DNA from: Corbicula japonica
Lineage: Eukaryota > Mollusca > Bivalvia > Venerida > Cyrenidae
Assembly: GCA_038501625.1 (NCBI GenBank)
Contig: JAZAYU010000172.1
Coordinates: forward strand, 62,001-126,000
DNA: 64,000 nucleotides
Reading direction: 5' to 3'
A program made the translations under genes and the position numbers. The notes beneath the pieces are model-generated. The model had not been told where the DNA came from, made no database searches, and worked only from the letters and a program-made list of their open reading frames with translations. This document shows, piece by piece, positions 1 to 13,600 of this stretch. Position 1 is the stretch's first letter. Each line of letters begins with the position of its first letter.

Positions 1-1004
1 TTAGACCGTATATGTCACAAAACGTATATGTCACACGTGTGATATATTCGGTCGAATACGTCACACGTTGTGATATATTCGGTCGAATACGTAACACCTT
101 TCAGCCGAATATGGAACATGTGACATATTCGGTTGGGATTAGTTTTTCCACGCTCATCAAAACGTATTTGTCACTTATCAAAAATTTGTCAAAAAAGAAA
201 ACGGTGTGATAAATAGAAATCCAATTATTTAAAATATTAAAGAACATTATCCTAGTGCTGGAATTGTTAATATCATTATCACCATCATGCAACATCGCGA
301 CAACACAATGCGACAATATTATATTTTCTTGTAAACTGTTATATGATTTCTAATGTGTGTTGATAGATTTTACGTGTAATGGTTTGGTGTTTTTTAAATC
401 ACTGTTGATAGCGAAATTGTGACGGCGACATCATATTTGTAGACTTTTTTCCTGTAAACGGTTATATCATTTCAAAAATATGTAGTTAGAATATACATCT
501 AATGGTGTGATGTTCTTTAAAATAACTAAAATTATTAAAATTAAAAAAAAAAGATTTTACGTGTAATTATGTGATGTTCTTTTAAATAACTGTTAAAGTT
601 ATGTCAATATTTTGTTTATTAAAGTTATAAAAAGATCCTTATGTTGTTAATTTGACTTAAAAACTTGATGTCTGTTTCTCGTCTATTAAAACTATTTGTG
701 TTAAAGTTCTTGTAGCCCCTTACTGTACATTGCATATAATATATTATGCAAGTCGAAAACGTTACAATAAAAATCACTCGTTATGATGATGTTGATGGTG
801 ATGTTTCGTTGAAGTTAATGAGGGCAAGCTGCTGCTGCTGCGGACAAAGATGTTAGAATCGGTTCAATGTATGAAATGTGTGATATATACGTTCAGAAAT
901 TTTATCGCTAATTTGCACAAACGTACATGAAGACAGGATTGATTAATTCGGCCGAATATGTCACACACGTGTGACATATACGTTTTGTGACATATACGGT
1001 CTAA
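1..1004. mobile_element. Non-autonomous DNA transposon with 41-bp perfect terminal inverted repeats
   Basis: Bases 1-41 (starting TTAGACCGTATATGTCAC) are the exact reverse complement of 964-1004 (ending GACATATACGGTCTAA). Inside the left end the motif ATATTCGGTCGAATACG occurs twice at a spacing of about 31 bp, and near the right end there is a related palindrome, ATTCGGCCGAAT. The interior is AT-rich with no long ORF, so it would depend on a transposase from elsewhere. The left target-site duplication falls outside the window, so the superfamily cannot be assigned. Confidence 0.8.
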
Positions 1005-1377
1005 CAGAGCTGTAATAAATTAATCAAAATATTTTTTACGATAACCTAATAAGGTCATCGTTTTCATAGTGAATATGGTTTGATTGTAGACTAGGTTATT
1101 ATACTCAGTTAATCGTTTGCAATAAACAAAGTTTAAGACCTTCTGTCCAATGTCAGGGTTTAAAAATAATATTTTATCAGCAAGTTATTAAAGAAGTTTG
1201 ATATTACATTGTTTTATTTCAGCAAGAAGAATAAATAAAATATATTTTCTTAAATTATCCCTCTTCGCCCATGATCTGTGTAATCATGGCTATTATCGAT
1301 CCGTATTTATCACTCAATGCAAACAATCTAAGTGGAAATACTTAAAATTGTATAGGTGATAAATTGAATCTATCATT

Positions 1378-1507
1378 GGTATTCGGCGAAGATCAAGGTA
1401 TCTCAACCCGAGGGTAATGCTTTCCAGATGGAAACGAGGCTGTGCCGAGTTTCCGTCTTGAAAGCATTGCTCGAGGGTTGGGATACCGTGATCATCGCCG
1501 AATACCA
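1378..1507. mobile_element. 130-bp foldback MITE-like palindrome
   Basis: The segment is almost wholly palindromic. The left arm GGTATTCGGCGAAGATCA pairs with the right arm TGATCATCGCCGAATACC, and the pairing continues inward through the CAACCC/GGGTTG and TGCTTTC/GAAAGCA blocks. The short ORFs overlapping it on the minus strand are by-products of the palindrome. Confidence 0.7.
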
Positions 1508-2599
1508 TTGATTATTTTTCTCACGTACTTCTTCAAGATTCAAACAAAATACTTTAATATTCAAAAACAACAATTTTGGAGAACTATTGTTTTCGCGTAG
1601 GAACGGTTGAGCCATGAATAAACAGCCATGACAAAGTTTAACGCCCCTAACAGGTAGCAACAATATTGTTACAAATTAAAGAATAGAAAAGAATTGTTGT
1701 TTCATGGCATAACCATATGCAGCGGGTTCAACCGTTGATAACGGATCTGGGATTTTTAAGGTTATCCGTGATTTCGTCACACTTCATAATTAAAATAGAT
1801 TGCATTGTACATACCAGTTGAAATAATCCGATTAAAAGCAGTTTATTTTCTATTTCATTTTCCATTCATTTTCATTATAGATCCTGATGTTAAACGAACT
1901 CGCAACAGCGGTAAAAGAATGAAACACTCTTCAAAAAGTAGGCTTTTTCAGACTCATAGGCCTACCACGATAAACACATCCAAATTCAAGCGTTCATAAT
2001 TAAGCAACCTCCGAGTGTATCCTTTCCAAATGATTTATGAACAGAATTCTGATAAAACAAAATAAACAGCTTGCTCTGTTTAAAAATGTAAACATTCGTT
2101 TAATAACGTCATATCATAAATTTAAATGACGTAGTAATTAGCATCGTGACGTAGTCTAAATCAATAATGAAAGTGCCTAATTAATATGGTGCGCAATAAT
2201 ACGAAAGTACGCGAGCATGCAGAGTTAAAGATAAGGCCATGAAGGATAAGGAAATCTCACACGGCTAAAAAATTCTGTCTAGCTAGTGAGGAAAATTAGA
2301 CTTTCTTCACTAGTTTTTAGTGGATTTTTTTCAGGTTTAATTCAAAAATACAGGTGCAGTTTAAATCACTTTTGTCACAAAATATTTCTTAGTTAGTATT
2401 TATTATGGAAATATAATTTACAAACCAAAGAAAATAAAAAATAATTATTATTTCTCCACGTTATTCGTTACCTGCATGATTTTTACAGCGCTATGCATGC
2501 CTGGTGGTTAACTCATGTACAGTTAATGTACTAACTTCTTTGTTTGCATGACGGTGGCAGGGGTTTAAGAGTTGTGTGATTTTGTGGGAAAATGCAAGG
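1508..2599. other. Intergenic, nothing recognised
   Basis: AT-rich sequence with stops in all frames. I see no conserved ORF, RNA gene or repeat shared with the rest of the window. Confidence 0.5.
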
Positions 2600-2965
2600 G
2601 GTGTGGTCGCGGTCATTGAGCACCTGTCTTATGGTTTAAATGTGTATTTGCTTTAAGGCAACATCGTCGAGTTGATGGATAGGTTGGAGCTACTTCAAGA
2701 AGAAAACTTGTACTTTTTTGTTCAGATGAGCACCCGTCTAATGTTTTCTAATTATGTTTGTGTGCTTTTGCATGCAACACTGTCGAGATCATGGGTGGGT
2801 TGGAGAACCTTGTACTTGTTTGTTCATATAGAAACCTGTATGAGGTTGGTGCACCCTAAAACCTAGTTTAAACATCCAGCGGCAACATTGTTCCGCAATG
2901 ACCGTTTAAGGTGGTAACCTCTCGGGTTATCATGTTCGTAAATTGTGTACGGCGTCTATTTTCAA
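2600..2965 (+). repeat. Dispersed repeat family R1 (diverged copy)
   Basis: Shares ordered blocks with the better copies at 8975-9405 and 33372-33800: TTGCATGCAACA, GATGGGTGGGTTGGAG, AACTTGTACTTGTTTG, TGAGGTTGGTGCACCCTA and GGTTTAAAC..CCAG. The first part also contains a second degenerate copy of the GAGTTGATGG..GGTTGGAG block. No coding capacity; this is a short non-autonomous repeat of unassigned class. Confidence 0.6.
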
Positions 2966-3755
2966 AAATGATAATTGCTCTCTGAATTTCTAAACATTTG
3001 GTAAAGCGATAAGTTGATTGCATTTTCTGCTATGCATGTGGTAAGCTGGTTTGTATAAGAGTATTACACTCAATTATTAACCCAGTTTAGTGTGTTTTCT
3101 GCGATTTCATTGGGAAATGGGTTTTGATAGTAACACAATTATAACATTCAGTCAACCTTGTGTGTTTTTATGAATGTTAACTTCAGACAAAAGACAACTA
3201 AGAAATATGTCGTTAAAATCACAGATCTACCAATCTATCTGCATTATATTTCATACTTCATAAAAGACATTATACTGTACAGTTTCTTTTTTTCCTCTCC
3301 AATTCTGTATTATCGCATATCTAATAAAAACGCTAAATTATTCAGAAAGTAACTTAATTTCATTTGCCTTAAGAATAAGTTCAGACAGAACCAGAAATAA
3401 TTCCCAAAGCTTATGATATTATTACTTTATCTGTGCACGACCTGCTATTTTCTAATTTTGCTAACTCTTTTATCTTACAAATTAGATTTGGATAGTTATA
3501 ATATCAACAACGTTTCTAAGAAGCCTTGCACACTACAAATATAAATTGGAAGCTGTTCACTCGTTTTAAAAAGTTTGTCAACATGCTAATGTTTTGCTTG
3601 ATCAAATGAACAACGCCATGAAAAAAGTGTCCAACTAGAAGAGGAAATTTTATGAAATCTTGAGTTTGTTTACTTTTAAACAACGCAGGTTCATGCTTCA
3701 TTTCCCACTAAATATTTTATGGGGCGCGTCACGGGAAAAGATACCTTCGGGCAGT

Positions 3756-3781
3756 TGACGTCAATCCTTGAACTGACGTCA
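3756..3781. promoter_or_regulatory. Paired CRE palindromes
   Basis: Two perfect TGACGTCA octamers lie at 3756-3763 and 3774-3781, 18 bp apart. TGACGTCA is the consensus site for CREB/ATF-type bZIP factors. No adjacent gene could be assigned, so a regulatory role is inference. Confidence 0.3.
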
Positions 3782-4290
3782 TAAAGTTGGCATTAATTAT
3801 TATGCATTTCGCTGTAAAAATACCATTTTATTTTCAAAATGTGTAACAAAATCACTTTTAAGTTAGGAAAAAATAAAAGATAGTAGTAAGTTCATTCTAA
3901 ATACAGAAACAACTAAAATGTCATATAATATGAACGAAAGAACCTTTCCCGTGTCGTTCCGCATATAATTTGTAAATAATTCTCTCTTCATTATAAAATT
4001 ATTTATTTTGACGAAATGCATAATAACAAATGTCGTCTGCTACAGTTTGTGACTTAATCACAACCAGGTTGCGGTATAAATATAATTAGTTTTAATTTTA
4101 AGTTTGACGAAGAAATATTAAGAACTATGTCAAAGTTATACAACACTAAAACGAAGTACCCAAATGGTCACATTCTGTAAAAGAGAATGTCAGCTATAGA
4201 GCTATAGATTTTGGCTACCATGTTGAATTAAACAATTTAATTTTCAAGTATGAAGAAGAAATGTTAAGAAATGGCAAGGTTATAGCAACG

Positions 4291-4296
4291 TTTATT
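4291..4296 (-). terminator. Candidate polyadenylation signal for PRMT copy 1
   Basis: On the minus strand this reads AATAAA, about 225 nt beyond the copy 1 stop codon. That is a plausible 3' UTR length, but other AT-rich signals nearby could serve. Confidence 0.35.
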
Positions 4297-4520
4297 TTTT
4301 GTGACAAAAAGTGCAAATGGGAGCATAACACTGACAAGTTTTACCTTTACCTGTAGATTAATCAATGTTTATGTGATGCACATTGAATTTATATGATTTT
4401 ATGATTCTGATGAATTCTATATCACAACAGTCTGATTCCAAAGCAAATTACGCGCATTACAAACATACAAACCAAGGCATATATAATTCCACTATTTACT
4501 TCAATATAATAATGTTCTTC

Positions 4521-4605
4521 TCAAGTTATACAGTCGTTCATAAAATAGAATTTGCGAAGCGATGGCCCATCTCCGATTTTGTATGTGATGCTAATGTCCA
4601 AAAAT
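4521..4605 (-). CDS. PRMT copy 1 exon 12 (stop)
   Basis: 85 nt after a TTTCAG acceptor. Encodes FLDISITYKIGDGPSLRKFY and ends FMNDCIT-stop, the last strands of the barrel. Copy 2 has the same exon ending INC-stop. Confidence 0.93.
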
Positions 4606-7600
4606 CTGAAAGAGATGAAAACATGTACATATATACATATCTATAAAAACATATACATATACATATCTAAGATTGCAAACACGCAATTATTGCAAACATT
4701 GTTCAGCAAACAGACAAACATTGTTCAACAAACAGACAAACATTGTTCAGAAAACAGACAAGATTTAGATCAGGAGACTATTAATTATAATCAAGCCTAA
4801 ACCAGCTAAGCACCAAACCACTTCATTGAAACGTGCTCTGAACTCACCTGGGTGCACCTGGATGTGGTTTAATAGATATGTGGCCTTTAATCACAGTATC
4901 TTGTGTGACATTGTACGGCTCATCGAAGTAAAACAAGCTCTGTGACCAATGTGTAGCTCTGAAATATTGATTACAATGACATTGAAATAACACAATTTAA
5001 AAATGTATCTTTGGTCTTTTCTGGAAATGTCGTCAAGAAGATAAGCTAACGGCATTTTATTATCATAATGGATTAAGCGGTAAAATAATGAAGTGTAGTA
5101 ATTAATTGAAAGAACATAACCTAATAGTATAAAGGAAAATGACAGAAAACTGTACCAACAGTGCCACTTAAGGCACATTTTCCAACGAGCAGGATCTAAT
5201 GTAAATTCATGAAAAATAACAGATACAATACCTATCAATTGACGACAAGATGAATGGCATATGATCCGGTTCCTTTAACTGAAACTATGGTTGATTCTAG
5301 GGTGAAACATTTAGAATATATCTTTCTATTTATATTTAAAATACAAGACAGAACCAACGCAATCCTTTAGAGCGAGAAATTGTCTTTGTGAGATTCCATC
5401 TGCTTGAACTTACTCGGAATATGGAGATGTGCTCAAAGAAATGCTTTCTGGAAAACCAACATCAAACCACGTAGCAAACCCGTGAACATTTGCGTCCCCA
5501 AAACATTTGAACGTAAACTCTTTCTGAAACGAAAGTTGTCTGTATAAGCTGGGAAAGTCATTTTATAGTATTAAAACTGCGCATCTGCTTTCTATTTTAT
5601 CTCATAAATTCTGTAACATAACAACAGATACGCAGATTCTCATTCTCTCTATGTAGACCTGATTGATAAAGCTAGCAACAGAATTGAAAGTTCTAACCAT
5701 TGACCTACTACTAGTAGAGAACATTCCTGGAACTTGGTTCTTTTAGTGACCCAAAATTATGCGTCTAACGCAAGTAAAATATTTGTCTGCTTTGTCGTAC
5801 ATGTAGTTTAAATAATAAGAAAACATTGAAAAAGTTAAAAGATATCAACATATTTTATTAGAAGCCAGTACACTTTGCATATGACATGGATGTGTCGTAG
5901 TGCCTGTATAACAGTCTGAATAAAAGTATTAAGTTGCTAATTTGTCGGCAATCAACGATTTGCAGACACGTAAAATTAAAGATTTATTGTCAAGATAAGA
6001 AGGAATCAGGAAACACATGCCACCCTTGCGGCAAACGGAGATAGAGAAAACTTATAAAGTCATTCGAATGTTAATATAACTACGTCAATAAACTACATAA
6101 TCCTACCTTCAGATGTTCAATGTCTTTATAAGAAACAGTCTTCAAATCAAAATGAACCACCTGTTGAGCATGACTTTGTATATTTTCTGGATGTATGGTG
6201 CTAACGTGAACCTGTTCTTAGAAGAAAAGAATGAAAAGTAATATTTAGTTAATAGCTTTTATGTTTTACTTCTATGCAATTTTTAAACCTTACATATTTT
6301 TACTCTCAGTGTGTTAAGTTTGTATGTTTCATTCACTAAAAAAAATCGAACGCTTTGTTGTTCAGAGGTTTCAATCCGACACATCGACTAGCCAAAACAC
6401 TGAACCAGAGAAGAAGGAGACCGGAGAAGCGATGAGTAAATATTAAAATTTGAGTAAGTAACAAATCTTTGTCGATATACTTACATGATTTAAATTAAAT
6501 AATATCATTAATGACTTACTTGAAATGCATTTCTTTGCGAAAGGCTTTATTGATTCCATCGATAACTTATAAACTGGTCTTAATTCTGACCAAAAGTCTA
6601 ATCTGAAATCGGACAAATTTTACATTTAATATATTGTTGAAATGCACATAGAAAAATAGACCGACCTATTATCTTGTTTAATTTTGGTTAAAACAATCGT
6701 TTATAATCATGTGAATAATATGTTGTTTTTTCTAGAAGGAATTTTGTTCGAGTTGGAGTATAATATTTCTTTTAAAGAATTGAAACGAATCAACCGTGAA
6801 ATCAATTAGAAATTTGACTGTGGCCAAAACTCTAGTTAGTACATGATTATTTAGCTAATTGTTCAAGCATTTATTGGTTATTATATTTATTTAAAACATC
6901 ATCCTTGAGTTAAAAGTTGATTCGACAAACTAATATTGGACATTCAACAAAGTCGTCCAAGCTAGTTTTCCCATTTTACACTGCGATCCAGTTTTGATGT
7001 TACCTTAAATAAATATTTTTACTAAAATTGGAAAGCGGAAATTATTAACTAGACGATTTTAAAGACTGTTGGCAGAGTAACCTTGTTTATGATTTCCCCA
7101 TTCTGCACATATTATAGTAACAAAAAGATGATAAATAAAAAGGCTAATAGGAACGGTTATTACAGGAAAACATGAAATCGTCAACTTGTCGCAAAAACGG
7201 TATAAGTGCCAGTGAAATAAGAAAACGTACATAATACCGTTTTTTTGCACTAAGTTGACGAAATAGTTTTAAATACGATTGCTAAAGTTTGTCAATTTTT
7301 TGTCTCACCAGTAGATTTCAGCGCAGATTGATATTAACTCATATAATAAACATATGAAATAAAACTGACGTGCCACCAGGTTTGTTTAAATTTTATTAAG
7401 CTTAAAGTTCAACACACTTACTACATGGCGAACCCTGAATTAAACCCATCACTGCTAACCTTGTAAAATATAGACGGAAGATAACTCGAAACTATTGCGA
7501 AAGTTAATCTTGAGATCTAGCTTTAGGTCCTTAATGTAGAAACAAGATTTCCTAAACTACTTAACAAAAACCAACAAGAAACAAGATTTCCTAAACTACT

Positions 7601-10600
7601 TAACAAAAACCAACCTGTTATCGTATTCGTTGTCTGTAAAAGGAGCTATAAATAAAGATGCGCTCGCAGGCATCATCACACCATCCTTCAAGCAGATAAA
7701 CGTAAAATGTGAATTCATTATAATAAAGATTACTCCTGCCATTATTCACAGTTAACGGCTTTTCTAAGGCGCCAAACCCTGAATCAAGCTTAATTTAAAT
7801 TTGTTATCGAACTTATCGATTAATAAATTTATAACTTTGCGAAACAACTATATACAATATATGTGCAATTAATTTAAATTTAAAAATTAAACGATAAAGA
7901 AACATGTTGTAGATAAGGACAAAGACGTTGTTACACGAAAGTCTCAAAACTTAATTTTTATAAGATAAAACGAAAAAATATAGATCCTTATTGAAAAGAA
8001 TTTGCTTGCTTAGTTTAATGTATTTAGACCTGCCTAAGAGGTTCTCAAGAACAATCGTGTACAGATTGCCTTTGTGAAATAACTCAAACCAACTTAACTT
8101 CTTGGCAATATACATGTAATAACATTAAAATACATCAAAGAAAAGGTTAGCTCAACGTCCTGTCAAGCACAATGGGTAGCTACTCGATCAGCATTTGTGA
8201 CCAGCAATCTCACAAAATATTAAAGGAAAAATTTCAGATTCGTAAATTAAACATGAACATTTTTTCGAACCTGTTTAAGCCACCTGTCTCTACACTGAAG
8301 AACACATGGCAACATGGATTCATAAAAGAGACAATAACCCTGAAAGAAAACGAAATAACGTTCACATCCATAACTGAATTGAATGACCAATTTATGTCGA
8401 TAATTCTAGTTCGGAAGTCAAACGTTCAGAAGATCATAATTAAATAATCAACATGGTTGGAACATGTCATTGTCGCATATGATATTACAACGGCAATTAT
8501 CAATAGAGGTTAACACACGTCACAATATTAATGGGTTACTTACCATCCATTCACTGACTATGACGTCTAGCATTTCAGGAAATATTACGTTCTGTAAATA
8601 GGAGAAATATAATGAGTTTTATATTGTCTCGCCGATTTAACAAATTATTTTAGTCTTTCCCTTTAACCTAATCATGAATTAATGTTGAAGTTGATAGATG
8701 TAGGGCGTGGAGAATTTTGCAATCATAGGTATCTTGTGGAGGGGAAATACCGAGGCTTCAATACCAGAAGCGTCCACTGTAATTCTTTTTTTTTGCGTCC
8801 ACTGTAATTCTAAAGAACACGATGACAGGGATAACGGAAGTTGTTTATCGCGTTGACAACTTATCAAAAGAATTATTTTAGAATTTAGCGTCCACTGTAA
8901 TTCTAAAATATTTCTTTTGATAAGTTGTCAACGCGATAAACAACTTCCGTTATCCCTGTCATCGTGTTCTTGCTAATTTAACTCCAGGTAAACTGGTCTC
9001 AGTAAGGTCATTGAGTACCCACTCATTTGGCCTTGCAATGCTATTAGATCTTATGTTTTATATATTGTCTGTGCTATTGCATGCAAAATTGTTGAGTTGA
9101 TGGGTGGGTTGGAGTTATTTCACGAAGACAACTTGTACTTGTGCGTTTATATTCATGAGAACCTGTGGGGGGCAAGTATGAGGTTGGTGCACCCTAGAAC
9201 TTGGTTTTAACCCCCAGTGACAAATTATTTTTCCACCGACGTTCCAAGGCGGTAACCCCATGGGTTCTTACTTTTGTTAATTGTTGGTGGTGTATTAGTT
9301 GAATTTGACATAAACAGATGCTCTCTTTTCCTCTCTTCTTTTTTGCTTCGTGGGTAGGCGGTGTTTTGTGAGTGTGGCGATTCCTGATATGCGTATTTCA
9401 TTTTTAATATATATAACATAAGACCCGTGACGAAATATAAGTTCATGTTTTCATGTCAAGTCATGAATTTCGTAAATTAAACACATGTTCAATTTGCATT
9501 TGCTCCCTCATGTGTTTATTACTTGCTCACGTGTACATGATACCCTAAGGAACTATACAAATCAAAAGACATACAGCTACCTCAACGTTGTTATGAATGA
9601 CGTCTATTCTATCTGACATTTTATTTTCTTCAACAACTGCTTTGGTCTGTTCTGCCATGTCGCTGGCCTCTACTGCATAAACTGAAACATGAAAAAAGTT
9701 TTAAATTGTGTTATCATCCGACTAAACGTTGAAGACAATATAATTTTTCTTATAACCTGTTAAGTTATTTATCCTTTACCAACAGACCAAAACTTCTTTT
9801 AACTCACGTTTGATTCTACAACATTGTATCCTTCAAACCATTCACCTTAACACGACCTTTAACAAATATATCTAATGGCTATGTATAAACTTTTTCGTAC
9901 CAAAACAACATTGGAATACATTACTGACACGACATTCAATACAAACTTTAAAATTATAATGGAATTCTTTTTTAATTAAAATACAATGTTTACTAGAATA
10001 GAATTTAGGCAAATCTTTCAATACAAAGTTTCAAATAATTAGAGAAATCTGGCAGCTTGTTAAGAAATGGGAAGAGGATCGTCTTTAACTAATTCCTTGA
10101 TAAATCGAATGGGATAACTAGAAAACATTTTTAACAAATAATTCATGTAACAATGATATCATATAGCTATATAGTATACAGACACTGAATTAGTGCTGCT
10201 TATTGCATGAATTGCCGAAAGATATAAACTTCTGAAGAGGTAATTAATAAGAAATCAATAAAACATTTCGCTACCTTTCTTAGCACCAGCTTGAACACAG
10301 AAGACTGACAGTATACCCGTACCCGCTCCAACGTCAGCGACAACCTTACCCCTGATTTTCTCATAATTCTTCAAAATAGCATATCTGAAATTATTGAAAA
10401 GTAAGGTAACCCTAAAATTAGAACCTAAGATGTTTTCATGACTACGTACCTAGACAATCTTTATGCCACGTTCTCAGCAGTGCATTTGATATCGTTTCCG
10501 AAAACGAAATAATGAGATTGTTTAAAGTGAACCATGTCAAATGAACTAACTTTATTATATCATTTGTGTTAAGTAAATAAAATCTGAAGATATCTGTTTA

Positions 10601-13600
10601 CACAGCGGAAACTTTAGAAATATATGAAATTATATTGCCTCTACCGGAGAGCGAACCCACACCGTCACGAAGACAGCGCATAGACCTACAGACTGAGCTA
10701 GAAATATATTAAATATTGTTTATCGTTCAAACTAAAATCTATTTTATTTTTTTAATTAAAAATAGTTTTAAACATTATAAACGATCAATGTAGATTACAT
10801 CACATCAAAATTAGGGGGCTGTACAAAATGTTCGTGTATTAATATCTTTTGGAGATAGATCTTTCATATCATGTTTTGGCAGATTTGATATTATAAACAC
10901 TCTTAAGCAAACCTTAAAACACAGCAAAGCATAAAACATTTCCAGTTTTTAATTTAAATATATCAAGAAAATAAAAAAGTATCCACCAAATACCTAGGGT
11001 GATGTAGATTTTGTGAAAATTTCCCAGCTAGTTGTACTCCAAAAATTCAGAACATTCATTCCGGATATCATTTAAGTGATGTCTATATTACAATAACTGT
11101 GTAATGCTAACAGGCAAATACCGTAGCTCTGACTGTTTATTTAGCATTCAAACAGATATAAACAATTCTTAGAACTTGCTGACATCCTGGAGTAAAATAT
11201 GGTGCCGATTAAACCGTTGATGAAACTAAACAGCTGTAAGTTTTTTTTCATAAAAGCTTACAAAAGGTGCAAAAGCTAGACCCCGATAGTTTGTTATAAT
11301 GTGTGACATACGGAAAGCGTGAGATAACTTCAAGCGATTTTAGAAGACATACATTTTCGCTTCATTTATGAGGAGCAATTTTTCAGTAGATTTACCCCTG
11401 TAATCCATTTTTTTTCAGAAAACATCGGATGTTTAAACATTTTAATTTTCGGTATTAGGGGGAAATATCAGGCATCCAATGATGTCCTTATAGACCAAAA
11501 CAGGAATCTAGACTTTCTTTCCTGGAGAGGCAAATAGGTCAAAGATCAAAGCTAATGCCATTGTTTTAAATAAATCGATGTAAAAATATAAACTCGTGAA
11601 AGAAAAGGAAAATATTATTATTATTATTTTGTGTTTGTTAGGGAGAGCGAGCAGTCAGGGATTTCAAGATATTTCGTTTAAAAGAAACTTTTTTTTTAAT
11701 TTAATTATTTATTTTTTTTTCGGATAGAGGATCTGTCTAGTGGGAAAAGGACTAAAGACTAGTGTCAGGTAGAAAGGCTGTTCAGGTCATAGACTTACAA
11801 ATAAATTAAGTGATGTGAACCATGTGTTCATTTGGAGAAGAATCTAATGAGTGGTTTTCAAGTTTTCGGAATGGTTCTAATTATCAAAAGGCTATAACAA
11901 TGTAATAAAAAATCTGAGTTTAATCGAATGCTTGTGTAGGTGAGATATTTTGATAATAATTCCTTTGTTTTAGTTTGAAAACCATTACCAAAGTGGTTCA
12001 AAAGTAATAAGGTAATCTACAAAAACGCATAAAAGAGGAATATATTTCAGCTATTATTGTAAGAGAGATTTAACATGATCAAGTGGTTGATAATGATGAA
12101 TTTCCTGAAACCATCTGTGCAGCAATAGAGAAGTTATTGTTTTGTAAATAAACCACAGCTAAATGTTTTGCTTAAAGGCTTAAGTAACATAAACAAAATG
12201 AAATAATCAATACGGAATTATGAAAACAAAATTGTTCAAGAACTGTGAATAATAAGTGTTTTGTTTTAAAAAATTGTATGCAGCAAAATTGATAAAGAGA
12301 AGTTGCTGATGACTTGGTTAAGGAATTTTCTGACAAACGAACAGTCCGACCGACAATCAGACTGACCGAGTTACCGAAATACTGACAGCCAATCGAAAAT
12401 CAACAAACAATAGCCAGTATTTACCTCGTAGTCTTGCTAATTAATTTATTATAATAGGATAAATTATACAGTCAAGTACAAACTTGTATTTTTCAGTGTG
12501 GTTTCAGCGTTATACAAGATTAAGACTAAGTGTAAATGCCATTGAATGATTGACTATGTAGTAGCCTTCTTTGTTTTATCAAGATCACATTTCTTGAGAA
12601 AGACATTCTGTTTTAATCGAATTTAGCTATATTTCTCGTGGAAGAAAACTACAAATTATAATATCATCAACGTAAACACCAAACAAAAACAGCATAAAAA
12701 TTAGATCAAAAGACAGACTTTATCACGAAAAGAGTAGATTAACATGCAAGCTGATTTGCAACATTTAAGAGTTTGGCAGTCACATATCACTCCGGTTGAT
12801 ATCATTATCTCGGTAGTGATTTAACGGAGATCTGCGTATCAAATAGGATAATAATCGACAAGTCGGCAGAAAGAGTATGAATTTACAAGAGAAATTTGTT
12901 GTTAAAACACTATCAAATTGCAAAATTTGCAAAATAATTTTTAAATGACTGAGGGTAAATACTAAAAAAAAACCTACGCGGTGAACTTTATAACTTTTGA
13001 TTGTTTCTTTATATGAGACCCTGTTGGAGAAAATGTGAGGTTTGCGCCCCCTATAAAATTGGTTTAAACCACATTGGCAAATTATTTTGCAAACGACTGT
13101 TTCATTGCGGTTTCGTCTCGAATTCGTATTTCGTTAATATTTTGAAGAGTCTATTTCAAAATTGATCATTTTATTACCTATGATACGTTTTCCTCTTTAC
13201 TTTTTGGCTGTGCGAAGAGACTATGTCCTCTGGATGTGGCCATTCCTTATATGCATGTTTCACTTTTTGATCAATGTCACTGATGAAAAGGTGCTTCTCC
13301 ATGTTTTTAATCACACCGAAATAATTGGGAATATTAGGGGGAGGGATTTTTGTACAAGTGAATTATTTCTCTAACAATTTTCCTATTTCATTTTTTTTCT
13401 AGACTTGTAAAATCCAATGTACTTCTCCAAACGAGTAATATAATGTGTAGTAATGCGTTTTAATAGCCCGAGAACCATTCTATTAGCCGTTATAGTGTAG
13501 TGGTACGATCAACGACTTTCCCTATGTTTGCAGTAAAGCGTATTATATATAATTATGGTGATGATTTTGCTTGACAATTTGCTTAGCTTCTTATGCTTTT

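Larger units (their letters stand above)
2966..4520. other. 3' flank of PRMT copy 1
   Basis: AT-rich non-coding DNA downstream of the copy 1 stop codon. It contains a possible polyadenylation signal (4291-4296) and a pair of CRE palindromes (3756-3781). A short stretch near 3345-3385 resembles the end of the repeated intergenic units around 24.1 and 39.3 kb. No gene is visible. Confidence 0.5.

Noticed and set aside
6211..6215. AACAG as the acceptor of PRMT copy 1 exon 9
   Set aside because: Using it puts a TAG in frame after three codons. The TTCTAAG acceptor 6 nt earlier in the transcript keeps frame in both copies.
8172..8447. 91-codon plus-strand ORF
   Set aside because: It is the antisense shadow of PRMT exon 6, which is supported by splice sites and the paralogue.
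13480..13520. GTTATAGTGTAGTGGTACGA, resembling the 5' half of a Val/Asp tRNA
   Set aside because: Only an A-box-like stretch is present. I found no matching B-box or acceptor stem downstream, so no tRNA was called.
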